The notes: a model not told the origin generated them from the letters alone. A stretch of DNA of 13,385 nt from Thermogladius sp. (GCA_009904025.1 WYEE01000056.1:1-13385), one strand, 5' to 3'. Numbered from the stretch's first letter, positions 1 through 7,572 are shown. Translations and numbers: made by a program.

Positions 1-428
1 GGGTGGGTAGAGCAATATTGGCGGTGGCAGACAATCCAACTCTGGCCTCCCTGTCGGGAGTGTCTGTGAGCCGTGTGGAGAACTTAACCTGGTTCATCAC
101 CTCAGGGTTGATCTCACTAGCGGGCGTTATGTGGACATCCTACAGTGGGGCTATCACGCCGGAGATAGGCGACTCCCTAATACTCCAAGCTTTCACTATA
201 GCTTTCATAGGGGGCTTAACCTCTGTTAAACGCACTGCTGTAGGCTCATTCCTGATCAGCGGCGTCGAGAACTTCGGCACAGACTTCCTCAGCACTTACT
301 TGGGTGTGCCTGCCAGCATCAAGCCTATGCTAACCTTCACCGTACTAATAGCGACACTCATAGTCAGCCCACCCTTAGGTGCCGCAGGCGGTATACCCTA
401 CCGGTTTAGGAGGGGTAGAAGAATATGA
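1..428 (+). CDS. livH: Branched-chain amino-acid ABC transporter permease, LivH type (3' part only)
   Basis: One of the two membrane permeases of a HAAT-family importer for branched-chain or other hydrophobic amino acids. Only the last ~141 residues are present and the reading frame is open to the left edge, so the GTG at position 3 is internal, not the start. The visible part begins with the family motif GRAILAVADN...ASLSGV (cytoplasmic loop that contacts the ATPases; in relatives 'RA.a.d...A.l.Gi'). It continues with hydrophobic segments at about residues 28-48, 57-73 and 108-128, the middle one carrying AFIGGLTSVKRTAVGS, equivalent to the 'GG.GS..Ga..G' signature. The C-terminus is basic (RFRRGRR). 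The stop codon overlaps the livM start in ATGA. Family assignment is firm; substrate specificity cannot be read from the sequence. Confidence 0.93.
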   Translation, partial: VGRAILAVADNPTLASLSGVSVSRVENLTWFITSGLISLAGVMWTSYSGAITPEIGDSLILQAFTIAFIGGLTSVKRTAVGSFLISGVENFGTDFLSTYLGVPASIKPMLTFTVLIATLIVSPPLGAAGGIPYRFRRGRRI

Positions 429-1441
429 TAGATATTACGAGCTTCCTCACCACTCTGGGAACCTACATTGGGATATATCTAATACTATCCCTCACTCTCA
501 CACTCGAGACATCCAGCGGGATAACAAATTTCGGTAAAACCGCTTTCTACGGGCTTGGAGCGTACGTGGGGGCTGTTATAGGCACCTACCTCCCTCTAGC
601 CATGTACGGGGTTGGACTCTCACCCTTCGATGTAAATGGGATCCAAATCCTGTTGAACGTGGGCCGGAACAATCCTATATTGGACATAGGTGTCTTCGCG
701 CTCTCCGTTATCGTGGGCTTTGGGGTTGTAGCCGCACTAGGCCTCGCGCTAACATACCCTATCCACAGGGTTGGAAGCTCGCTGGTCGGCTTCACACTCC
801 TAAGCCTCGGCGAGGTTCTCAGGCTGATATACTTGAATACAAGCGTGCTGGGTGAGAGCAAGGGCTTCATGGGCATACCGAGCCCCTTCGCATGGATTAA
901 GTACATAAAGCTAGCTGAGCTACTGTACCTGCTGGTAGTGCTAGCATTCGCCGGGATAACCCTCTTCACTGTGAGCAGGATATCGAACTCACCTTTAGGT
1001 AGGATCCTGAGAGGTATCCGCGACGACGAGCTCGTAGCGCTTTACGCAGGCTGGCCTACAGTATTAATGAAGGCTAGAATACTAGCACTCTCATCGGGTC
1101 TCACAGGTGTAGCAGGGGTTCTATGGGCCTACTACTTTACAAGCATCAACCCCAATATGTTCACACCATCGCTGACATTCAACATCTGGGCCATGATTAT
1201 AATAGGGGGTCTTGGAAGCATAGCGGGCGGTATTGTCGGGACAGTTCTCCTGGCATCCGTCGACTACGCTATGAGGTTTGTTGTACCCTACATAGGGGTT
1301 ACTTTCATCACACCCGACTACCTGAGGTGGATTGTAGTTGGTTTACTTATGATAATAGTTCTAATTAAAAAGCCGGAAGGGCTGATCCCTGAAAAGCCCA
1401 TAGTAATAACCCTGGGTGAAGGCGGTGGTGATTCGAGATGA
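425..1441 (+). CDS. livM: Branched-chain amino-acid ABC transporter permease, LivM type
   Basis: Second permease of the HAAT importer, 338 residues, typical for LivM without a long N-terminal extension. Visible marks are GITNFGKTAFYGLGAY (about 32-47, family 'G..n.G..af...GAY'), the cytoplasmic coupling loop SPLGRILRGIRDDELVALYAGW region (189-210, family 'S..GR...aiReDe..A...G'), IIGGLGSIAGGIVG (259-272) and the C-terminal KKPEGLIP (315-322, family 'rPeGL'). Long hydrophobic stretches at about 13-28, 87-110, 163-182, 221-240, 253-278 and 302-315 fit a multi-spanning membrane protein. The ATG start lies in a 4-nt ATGA overlap with livH and the gene ends in a 4-nt ATGA overlap with livG, so the genes are surely co-transcribed and probably translationally coupled. 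The soluble tail after residue 322 is acidic/glycine-rich and without recognised function. Confidence 0.95.
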   Translation: MIDITSFLTTLGTYIGIYLILSLTLTLETSSGITNFGKTAFYGLGAYVGAVIGTYLPLAMYGVGLSPFDVNGIQILLNVGRNNPILDIGVFALSVIVGFGVVAALGLALTYPIHRVGSSLVGFTLLSLGEVLRLIYLNTSVLGESKGFMGIPSPFAWIKYIKLAELLYLLVVLAFAGITLFTVSRISNSPLGRILRGIRDDELVALYAGWPTVLMKARILALSSGLTGVAGVLWAYYFTSINPNMFTPSLTFNIWAMIIIGGLGSIAGGIVGTVLLASVDYAMRFVVPYIGVTFITPDYLRWIVVGLLMIIVLIKKPEGLIPEKPIVITLGEGGGDSR

Positions 1442-2199
1442 GGGTTGTAGTGGAAAAATTGACCAAAAGGTTCGGCGGGGTAGTCGCCCTCGACGACGTC
1501 TCGATGGAAGTCCCCTCCTCGTCGAAAGTGGGTATAATAGGCCCGAACGGGTCTGGTAAGACAACTCTCTTCAACGTTATAACAGGCTACTATACCCCCG
1601 AGAAGGGGAAGGTTCTAATAGGTGACGGTAAGAAACTTACCGACATAACTGGCTGGAACCCCAACGAGATCGCCAGGTTAGGGGTTGTGAGAACTTTCCA
1701 AATACCCAGGTTGATACCCTCTCTCACAGTACTAGAAAACCTCCTCATCTTCTACGACTACAACAGGTGTGCTTCCATAGGGTATGCTTTAAGGAGGAAG
1801 TGGCTTGAATGCGAGAAGAAGGCTGTGTCAAAGGCTATGGGTATCCTGAGAGAGTTCGGTCTGCTCGAAATATCCAACAAGAAGCCGAGCGAGCTCTCGG
1901 CTGGGCATTTAAAGCTGGTTGAAACACTTAGAGGTTTGATGGCTGACGCCCGCGTCTTCCTGCTCGACGAGCCTTTCGCGGGGATTGAGACCTGGATGGC
2001 GAGAAGGCTCATCGAGGTGATCAAGATGATCAACTCAGAGAGGAAGGCCACATTCATCGTAATAGAGCATAGGATAAGCGAGCTGCTGGAGGGCGTAGAC
2101 TACATCTACGTGTTGCATAATGGGAGGCTACTAGCGGAGGGGAAGCCGGGCGAGGTAATAAACGACGAGAGGGTTGTAAAAGCCTATCTGGGGGGTTAA
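1438..2199 (+). CDS. livG: Branched-chain amino-acid ABC transporter ATP-binding protein, LivG type
   Basis: One of two ATPases that drive the LivH/LivM permeases from the cytoplasmic face; 253 residues, normal family length. Walker A is GPNGSGKT at 35-42, the Q-loop glutamine is Q88 (RTFQIPRLIP, the typical LivG 'rTFQ...lf...tv.eN' region), Walker B is VFLLDEP at 173-179 with catalytic E178, and the switch histidine is H211 (VIEHRI). The ABC signature is unusual: LSAGH at 153-157 in place of LSGGQ or the LivG-like LSYGQ. The D-loop reads AGIET where most LivG proteins have AGLNP. All catalytic residues are present, so the protein should be active. It is assigned to LivG rather than LivF by order in the operon and by the VVRTFQ motif. 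The start overlaps livM by 4 nt. Confidence 0.94.
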   Translation: MRVVVEKLTKRFGGVVALDDVSMEVPSSSKVGIIGPNGSGKTTLFNVITGYYTPEKGKVLIGDGKKLTDITGWNPNEIARLGVVRTFQIPRLIPSLTVLENLLIFYDYNRCASIGYALRRKWLECEKKAVSKAMGILREFGLLEISNKKPSELSAGHLKLVETLRGLMADARVFLLDEPFAGIETWMARRLIEVIKMINSERKATFIVIEHRISELLEGVDYIYVLHNGRLLAEGKPGEVINDERVVKAYLGG

Positions 2200-2200
2200 A

Positions 2201-2920
2201 TTGCTCGAGACGAGGCACCTAACCGCGGGCTACGGGAAGCTCAGGGTAATTGAGGGGGTGACGATTAGGGTAGGTGAAAGAGAGGTTGTCTCGATCGTGG
2301 GGCCAAACGGGGCCGGCAAGACGACTCTCTTGAATTCAATAATGGGTTTAGCCGACATCCACGGTGGAGTAATACTGTTCGACAACATGGATATAACCAA
2401 TTTGAAAACGGAGAAAAGAATTACCATCGGGCTGAGTTATTCCCCCCAGATGAACAATGTTTTCCCCAATATGACGGTTCTCGAGAACCTTGCTCTGGGC
2501 GCGTTTACGCGGAGGGGCGTTGATGTCAAAGCCGAGATCAAGGATATATTCCAGCTGTTCCCTGAGCTGGCTAATAGAGCGCACAGTAAGGCGAGAAACC
2601 TGAGCGGGGGTGAGAGGCAGATGCTCGCTATCGCGAGGGCGTTGATGTCAAGGCCGAAACTACTACTCCTCGACGAGCCTACGACCGGGCTATCGCCTAA
2701 GGCTAGCGGAGCCCTCTTAAGCAAGCTCCTGGAGATCAAGAAAACAGGGGTTTCAATTCTGCTCGTGGAGCAAAACGTAGACTACGCGGTGAGAGTGACC
2801 GATAGGATCTACCACCTAGCCGGCGGGAGAGTGGCCGGGGAGTACCTCCCCAATTCACCCGAGATAAAGGCTTTAACCGGGAGATTCCTCACGGGCAGGG
2901 CTTCCAGCCAATCGTTTTGA
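2201..2920 (+). CDS. livF: Branched-chain amino-acid ABC transporter ATP-binding protein, LivF type
   Basis: Second ATPase of the importer, 239 residues, typical for LivF. Walker A GPNGAGKT is at 34-41, the Q-loop glutamine at Q83 (SYSPQMNNVFPNMTVLENL), the signature LSGGE at 134-138, and Walker B LLLLDEP at 154-160 with catalytic E159, followed by the canonical TTGLSP D-loop. The switch position is VEQN (Q191), as is usual in LivF. The start is a TTG one base after the livG stop; the G-run just before the livG stop codon (about 2190-2195) is the only purine-rich ribosome-binding candidate. It is the last gene of the liv operon. The C-terminal dozen residues (GRASSQSF end) are not conserved-looking. 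Identification is firm; the amino acid carried is not determinable here. Confidence 0.94.
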   Translation: MLETRHLTAGYGKLRVIEGVTIRVGEREVVSIVGPNGAGKTTLLNSIMGLADIHGGVILFDNMDITNLKTEKRITIGLSYSPQMNNVFPNMTVLENLALGAFTRRGVDVKAEIKDIFQLFPELANRAHSKARNLSGGERQMLAIARALMSRPKLLLLDEPTTGLSPKASGALLSKLLEIKKTGVSILLVEQNVDYAVRVTDRIYHLAGGRVAGEYLPNSPEIKALTGRFLTGRASSQSF

Positions 2921-2989
2921 GGGCTCCCGGTGACGCTTAACAAGCCATGTCATCCCGGCTAGGCCTCTCAAAGTGAATATCCCTCTGGA

Positions 2990-3124
2990 ATGGCAGAAGG
3001 GGGTATGAGTAAAGAAGGGGTGAACTCGAGGGTTAAGCGGCTTCTCTCCACTAGGAGTGTTGAAGAACTGCCGCCCGGCAGAGTCCTCGATAGAATGTAT
3101 GACGAAGGGCTCTTTGTTTTTTGA
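2990..3124 (+). CDS. Possible small ORF (44 aa), unproven
   Basis: A short ATG-initiated frame in the convergent spacer after livF. The product is basic and hydrophilic in its first half (NSRVKRLLSTRSVEEL) and ends in LDRMYDEGLFVF; there is no membrane segment or known motif. A second start at 3005 (39 aa) has a purine-rich GAAGGGGG run immediately before it. In favour: the base composition of 2921-3122 resembles the flanking coding DNA rather than the AT-rich tail at 3123-3173, and the amino-acid composition is protein-like. Against: no promoter is visible, its end runs into the T-rich stretch that probably ends liv transcription, and I recognise no homologue. It could equally be the decayed fragment of a larger gene or a chance frame. 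Confidence 0.25.
   Translation: MAEGGMSKEGVNSRVKRLLSTRSVEELPPGRVLDRMYDEGLFVF
3113..3122 (+). terminator. T-rich terminator after the liv operon
   Basis: The sequence TTTGTTTTTT, with six T in a row at 3117-3122, is the first oligo-T run on the + strand after livF. Archaeal RNA polymerase terminates at such T-runs without a strict hairpin. It lies about 195 nt past the livF stop, so the liv mRNA would carry a long 3' tail or an additional small gene. On the other strand the A5 at 3127-3131 (T5 in the - strand transcript, about 45 nt past the lpd stop) could end the gcvPA-gcvPB-lpd transcript. Confidence 0.5.
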
Positions 3125-3173
3125 ATAAAAATCTTTTCTAACTCTAAAATACTCTTTTACTCCTATTCTAAAC

Positions 3174-4544
3174 TTATTTTCTAACAACTATGTGTACAGG
3201 GTCGCCTAGTATGAACAGGGCTATTTCTCTAAGGGCCTCCCCCACTGTTAGATGCGGGTAGGGTATATCGGATACATCCTCGAATAGCAGTTTCCCGAGG
3301 GCCAACGGGATGAATGCTGATATCGTCTCGGACGCATTGGGGGATACTATGTGAACCCCATAGACCTTCCTTGAATCCTCGCTGGCAAGGATCTTGATGA
3401 AGGAGTAGGAGCCGTCTTTTATTTTAACAGCTGAGAGGAAGTTAAGCGGCATCTTATACTTAACGTATTTCACGCCCGTGTCATTCAGCTCTTTCTCTGT
3501 GAAGCCTATGCTCGCAACCTCCAAGCCGGTGAATATGGTGAGTGGAACCAGCCTGTAGTCTATATTAGTCTTCCGAGCCCCCATTATGTTCCTTGCTACG
3601 ATGAGGCTTTCCACTATAGCTTTATGTGCTAGCAGGGGCCCCCCAACTACGTCGCCTGCCGCGTATATTCCCGGGATCGAGGTCTCAAGTGTACTCGAGA
3701 CCTTGATGAACCCCCGACTGTCGAGCTCGATCCCAATACTCTCCAAGTTGACTCCACTAGTCTTAGGCAGCCTACCGGTAGCTACCATAAGTATATCCGA
3801 CTCGACCTCGCTCCCATTAGACAACCTCAGCCTGACGCCACCGCCCTCCTTAGACACGTTGCCCACGCTCACACCCTCCATGACATTGACGCCCAGCTGC
3901 TTCAAATGGTTTCTAGCAGCAATCGAGACGTCCTGGTCTAGGAAGGGGAGTACCCTACTCTCCTTCTCTAACAAATTAACCTGGACGCCGAGATTGGCTA
4001 GCATGTTAGCCACCTCAACTCCTATCACACCGCCTCCGAGAATTGAGATCGAGGTAGGCTTCTCCTTAAGGCTGAATATTTCCCTGTTGCTGATAATCCT
4101 CACCCCGTCGAAACCAGCTTGTGGTAGAGGACGCGGATCTGTTCCAAGAGACAAAATAATTTTATCTCCTTCTATCTCCCGACTCTCCCCACCTTGAACT
4201 AAAATCCTATTCTTGCTCTTCAGTACTCCTCTGCCATTGTACACTTCAACACCGTAGGATTCCAGGAGGTAGCCGACCCCCCTTCTGGCACTTTCAACAA
4301 TACTACTAGACCACTCTACTAGATCCTCCCAATCCACTTCAACACTCCCGCCAACCTTTCTTAGAGCCCGGGTAGCCTCGCCGATATGGTAGAACGCTTT
4401 GCTTGGTACACAACCGTAGTTTGTGCACTCCCCTCCGAGAAGATGTTCTTCAACAACCGCTACTTTCATGCCTTTTCTAGCAAGCGATATAGCCGCCGGG
4501 TAGCCTCCGACACCGCTCCCTATCACTACTACGTCATACTTCAA
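3174..4544 (-). CDS. lpdA: Dihydrolipoamide dehydrogenase (glycine cleavage L protein / E3)
   Basis: FAD flavoprotein that reoxidises the dihydrolipoyl arm of GcvH and passes electrons to NAD+. It has 456 residues, normal for the family. In order: FAD-binding GSGVGGYPAA (9-18); redox-active disulfide in GGECTNYGCVPSKA with C40 and C45; NAD-binding GGGVIG (170-175); second FAD contact GIYAAGDV (292-299); and the C-terminal dimer domain with the catalytic dyad H431 and E436 in PHLTVGE (family HPT..E; the usual P-T after His is L-T here). The TTG start overlaps the gcvPB stop in TTGA, and a GAGGGG run about 8 nt upstream serves as ribosome-binding site. Its position as third gene of the gcvPA-gcvPB operon marks it as a dedicated L protein. 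Related disulfide oxidoreductases (mercuric, glutathione reductases) are excluded by the combination of motifs and context. Confidence 0.93.
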   Translation of the reverse strand: MKYDVVVIGSGVGGYPAAISLARKGMKVAVVEEHLLGGECTNYGCVPSKAFYHIGEATRALRKVGGSVEVDWEDLVEWSSSIVESARRGVGYLLESYGVEVYNGRGVLKSKNRILVQGGESREIEGDKIILSLGTDPRPLPQAGFDGVRIISNREIFSLKEKPTSISILGGGVIGVEVANMLANLGVQVNLLEKESRVLPFLDQDVSIAARNHLKQLGVNVMEGVSVGNVSKEGGGVRLRLSNGSEVESDILMVATGRLPKTSGVNLESIGIELDSRGFIKVSSTLETSIPGIYAAGDVVGGPLLAHKAIVESLIVARNIMGARKTNIDYRLVPLTIFTGLEVASIGFTEKELNDTGVKYVKYKMPLNFLSAVKIKDGSYSFIKILASEDSRKVYGVHIVSPNASETISAFIPLALGKLLFEDVSDIPYPHLTVGEALREIALFILGDPVHIVVRK

Positions 4545-6100
4545 CTAAGTTCCCCTCTCATCCTCTTCACGTAGACCCTCCACGTCGGCGACAACGTCTT
4601 GGGGTGGTCTCCTTTAGCATAGTCTACGAGCCCAACGCTAGTATTTGAAGGCCATGACTTGGCTACCTCAGGGTTCTCGTAGGCGATTTTACTTATCTCC
4701 CTCAACCTATCAGCATATCTCTCAATGTTCTCGACACTCTCAGCCTCTGTAAACTCCACCTGGAGAGCCTCTTTAACTATCAGCGGGAAATAGACTGTGG
4801 GGGCGTAGAAGCCTGCATCTAGTAAGCCTTTGGCGACTTCCATTGCTGTTACCCCTGTGTCCTCGGCTAGTTTACTAGCGCTAAGAACCACCTCGTGCTT
4901 CCTGAAACGGCCTCTGCCGAACGGTATTTCCAGGCCCTTAACCCCTTCAACCAGTTTGGCGAAATAGTTTGTCGCCATCACAGCGTGCTCGGCCGCTTTC
5001 CTCAAGCCCTGGGGCCCAAGGGACGCAATATACACGTAGGCCCATACGAGCGGTATCACGTTGCCGAAGAATGCCTTGATCAACCCGACGCTGTAGGGCC
5101 CCGGCTCCCTCAACTTGTAGAGGCCTGTTTTATCGTCATAGACGATGATGAAGCCTGGTATCAGGTCGCTTAACCTGACGCCCCTCTTCTCGTCCACGAC
5201 CCTATCCTTCACACATACAACGCCGGCGCCAGGCCCACCCCCGCCATGCGGGGAGCTGAAGGTCTTGTGAATGTTCAAGTGAGCTATGTCGAAGCCCATA
5301 TCACCCGGCCTCGCATAGCCCATCATACCATTCAGGTTAGCCCCATCGTAGTATAGGAGGGCGTCATGCTTGTGGAATAACTCCGCAATTTCAACTATCC
5401 TCTCCTCAAAGAGGCCCAAAGTGCTTGGATTAGTTATCATCAACCCCGCCGTCGCGTCGCCGACAACGCTCTTCAACGCCTCGAAGTCCACATTCCCATC
5501 CTCGCCGGTTGCAACCGTGATCGTCACAAAGCCGGCCATGGAGGCGCTCGCTGGGTTCGTGCCGTGGGCACTGTCAGGTATTACAATCTCCCTCTTCAAG
5601 CCGAGGTTGCCTTTGAGCTCGTGGTAGCGCCTAATAGTGAGCACTCCAGCGAGCTCGCCGTGAGCACCCGCCGCCGGGTGGAGGGAGCAAACGTCCATGC
5701 CCGTTATGTTCGCCAGCCATTTCTGCAGTTCGAATAGCATTTGGAGGAGGCCTTGGACAGTCCTCTCATCCTGGAGAGGGTGAAGAGCGGTAATCCTGTT
5801 ATCAAACGCTATATCCCAGGCCAACCTCGGATTATACTTCATCGTGCATGAACCGAGGGGTACCGGACCGTTGTCGACTCCGTAAGACATCTGCGAGAGC
5901 CTGGTGTAGTGTCTCACCACTACTACCTCAGGGAGGTCGGGTAGGTTGATCGGCTTCTCCCTCACCATCCCCTTAGGTATCTTCAACCCGCCAACCTTCT
6001 CAACGATCCTCGGCTCTACTTGCTGGAGGTTCAAGCCAGTTAATCCTTTACTAGAGTACTCTAGTATCAACGGCTCCTTCCATTTGGCCTGCCTGAACAT
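4541..6100 (-). CDS. gcvPB: Glycine dehydrogenase (decarboxylating) subunit 2, P2
   Basis: PLP-carrying half of the split glycine decarboxylase; with GcvPA it decarboxylates glycine and transfers the aminomethyl group to lipoyl-GcvH. It has 519 residues from the chosen ATG. Marks (numbered from that ATG) are VPLGSCTMKYNP near 80-91, HPAAGAHGE near 141-149, the cofactor-region SAHGTNPASA near 177-186, and the Schiff-base lysine K279 in NIHKTFSSPHGGGGPGAG. Start choice: the frame is open to a TTG at 6115, but that codon is part of a strong GGAGGTG ribosome-binding site lying 6 nt before the ATG at 6100, which also places the gene 1 nt after the gcvPA stop. The end overlaps lpd by 4 nt. The length fits the split archaeal/Gram-positive form of P protein. 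Confidence 0.96.
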   Translation of the reverse strand: MFRQAKWKEPLILEYSSKGLTGLNLQQVEPRIVEKVGGLKIPKGMVREKPINLPDLPEVVVVRHYTRLSQMSYGVDNGPVPLGSCTMKYNPRLAWDIAFDNRITALHPLQDERTVQGLLQMLFELQKWLANITGMDVCSLHPAAGAHGELAGVLTIRRYHELKGNLGLKREIVIPDSAHGTNPASASMAGFVTITVATGEDGNVDFEALKSVVGDATAGLMITNPSTLGLFEERIVEIAELFHKHDALLYYDGANLNGMMGYARPGDMGFDIAHLNIHKTFSSPHGGGGPGAGVVCVKDRVVDEKRGVRLSDLIPGFIIVYDDKTGLYKLREPGPYSVGLIKAFFGNVIPLVWAYVYIASLGPQGLRKAAEHAVMATNYFAKLVEGVKGLEIPFGRGRFRKHEVVLSASKLAEDTGVTAMEVAKGLLDAGFYAPTVYFPLIVKEALQVEFTEAESVENIERYADRLREISKIAYENPEVAKSWPSNTSVGLVDYAKGDHPKTLSPTWRVYVKRMRGELS

Positions 6101-6101
6101 C

Positions 6102-7526
6102 TCAACCACCTCCAAGCCTCCTCAAAATCTCGGACAACGAGTCCGCCAGCTTGTCTATGTCGCCCACGCTATGCATCTCGGTGAAGGCGTAGAGAGCTGT
6201 CTCCCCTAGCTCCGGGTAGTAGCCCCCGATGTAGAGCCCGCCGTGCAGGCCTTTTTCAAGGAGTGCTTCGTGAACCCTCCTGTACTCTATTTTCACCTCG
6301 TTGAAGGACACCGGGAACTCGTTGAAGAAGTCTCCCTTAAACACCCTTGTGTTTAAGCCTACCTCCTCCAGCTTCCGCTGCGCGTAGTGGGCGTTGTAGT
6401 AGTTTATCTCCGCCAGCCTCCTCAACCCTTCCCCGCCGAGTAGCGATAGGTAGACCGCGGCGGCTAAAGCCATTAGAGCCTCGTTCGTGCAGATATTGCT
6501 GGTAGCCTTCTCACGCCTGATGTGTTGCTCCCTCGTCTGTAGTATCATGGAGAAAGCCCTCTCACCCCCATCCTTGGTGGTCGTCAACCCTATTATCCTC
6601 CCGGGCATCTGCCTCACCAGCCTCATATCGTATTTTACAGCGAAGATGCCGAGGTAGGGCCCCCCATAGTTTAAACCCAGCCCCAGGGGCTGTCCCTCCC
6701 CCACAGCTATATCCGCTCCTAATTCACCCGGGGGTTTAAGCAGGCCCAGGGATATGGGGTATACGCCTGCGACCGCTAGGGCACCCTTATCGTGGGCTAG
6801 TTCGAAGGCCTCTTTAACACCCCCCTCGATTATCCCGAAGAAGTTGGGGTACTGGACATAGACCCCGGCTGTGTTCTCATCTATCTTAGTCTTCAAATCC
6901 TCTAGATCCAGCCAACCACTCTCCCTGTCGTAACCTACCTCCACCAGCTTAATGCTGTGTGGTCTAGTGTAAGCCTCGACAACCTTCTTGTGGATGGGGT
7001 TCATGTTAGCGGGTAGAAGGAACTTGGTTCTCCCCTTGTTGACCCTGACAGCCATTAGGACAGCCTCGGCTAGGGCTGAAGCCCAGTCGTACATTGAAGC
7101 GTTCACAACATCCATGTCGAGCAGCTCAGCTATAAGGCTCTGGTATTCGAATATCGCTTGCATTAAACCCTGCGAGATCTCAGCCTGGTATGGGGTGTAG
7201 GCTGTTAGAAACTCCCCTCTAGAGATAATGTACTTGACTAACGGTGGCACATAATGAGGGTAGACACCGCCTCCCATGAACGGGGGCGGGTTAAAAACAT
7301 TGTTTCTTCGAAGCCTCTCCTCCACAAGCTTCCTCACTTCGATCTCGGAGAGAGGCCTCCCAAACCCGATATCTAGCTTCAGCCAGTCCTCCAGCCTAAG
7401 CCTAACCTTATCGGGTATGTCGCTAAACAACTCCTCAACGTTCTTCACGCCGATAACTCTGAGCATCCTCTCGGTGCTCTCCTCGTCTGATGTGGATATC
7501 CAAGGATGACCAGCACTACCAGACAT
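6102..7526 (-). CDS. gcvPA: Glycine dehydrogenase (decarboxylating) subunit 1, P1
   Basis: Non-PLP half of the split P protein, 474 residues from the chosen start (family about 440-450; the excess is mostly at the N-terminus). Recognisable blocks are HPWISTSDEESTERML near 7-22 (family 'hpy.p....d...ML..iG'), FMGGGVYPHYVP near 83-94, TPYQAEISQGLMQAIFEYQ near 111-129, NASMYDWASALAEA near 142-155 and SNICTNEALMALAAAVYL near 343-360. As expected for P1, no PLP lysine motif is present. Start choice: an in-frame TTG exists at 7559, but it lies inside the palindromic TATA box (7558-7571), whose leftward transcript would begin near 7539. The first usable codon is therefore the ATG at 7526, after a leader of only about 13 nt. 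First gene of gcvPA-gcvPB-lpd. Confidence 0.95.
   Translation of the reverse strand: MSGSAGHPWISTSDEESTERMLRVIGVKNVEELFSDIPDKVRLRLEDWLKLDIGFGRPLSEIEVRKLVEERLRRNNVFNPPPFMGGGVYPHYVPPLVKYIISRGEFLTAYTPYQAEISQGLMQAIFEYQSLIAELLDMDVVNASMYDWASALAEAVLMAVRVNKGRTKFLLPANMNPIHKKVVEAYTRPHSIKLVEVGYDRESGWLDLEDLKTKIDENTAGVYVQYPNFFGIIEGGVKEAFELAHDKGALAVAGVYPISLGLLKPPGELGADIAVGEGQPLGLGLNYGGPYLGIFAVKYDMRLVRQMPGRIIGLTTTKDGGERAFSMILQTREQHIRREKATSNICTNEALMALAAAVYLSLLGGEGLRRLAEINYYNAHYAQRKLEEVGLNTRVFKGDFFNEFPVSFNEVKIEYRRVHEALLEKGLHGGLYIGGYYPELGETALYAFTEMHSVGDIDKLADSLSEILRRLGGG
6107..6113 (-). promoter_or_regulatory. Ribosome-binding site deciding the gcvPB start
   Basis: GGAGGTG on the - strand, within the last codons of gcvPA, ends 6 nt before the ATG at 6100. 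It makes that ATG the likely start rather than the in-frame TTG (6115) or GTG (6109) that overlap the site itself. Confidence 0.7.
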
Positions 7527-7557
7527 CTTTTTCAGCCATGTAAATAGGATTCCGGCC

Positions 7558-7571
7558 AAGTTTATAAACTT
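7558..7571. promoter_or_regulatory. Palindromic bidirectional TATA/BRE box for gcvPA and gcvT
   Basis: AAGTTTATAAACTT is a perfect 14-bp palindrome in the short spacer between the divergent gcvPA (-) and gcvT (+) genes. Read from either strand it gives a purine BRE-like AAG followed by a crenarchaeal TATA box TTTATAAA. Using the usual ~25 nt from box centre to start, rightward RNA would begin near 7590 (about 23 nt before the gcvT ATG) and leftward RNA near 7539 (about 13 nt before the gcvPA ATG). No other TATA-like sequence in the spacer fits either gene as well, so one box probably serves both directions. Confidence 0.7.
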
Positions 7572-7572
7572 A

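Noticed and set aside
3068..3081. Inverted repeat CTGCCG-CC-CGGCAG as an intrinsic terminator for liv
   Set aside because: The loop is only 2 nt and the T-run lies about 35 nt further on; archaeal termination does not need it. Probably incidental.
2873..3187. Frame of 104 codons on the - strand spanning the livF-lpd spacer
   Set aside because: It overlaps the ends of both livF and lpd, has no ribosome-binding site or promoter, and its translation shows no domain; a chance opening. Part of it (HSRGIFTLRGLAGMT) superficially resembles translated intergenic repeats, but I see no second copy in the window.
3586..4197. Long open frame (203 codons) on the + strand within lpd
   Set aside because: It is fully antisense to the strongly conserved dihydrolipoamide dehydrogenase, its product is Ser/Thr/Pro/Leu-rich without motif, and it arises from codon bias of the real gene.
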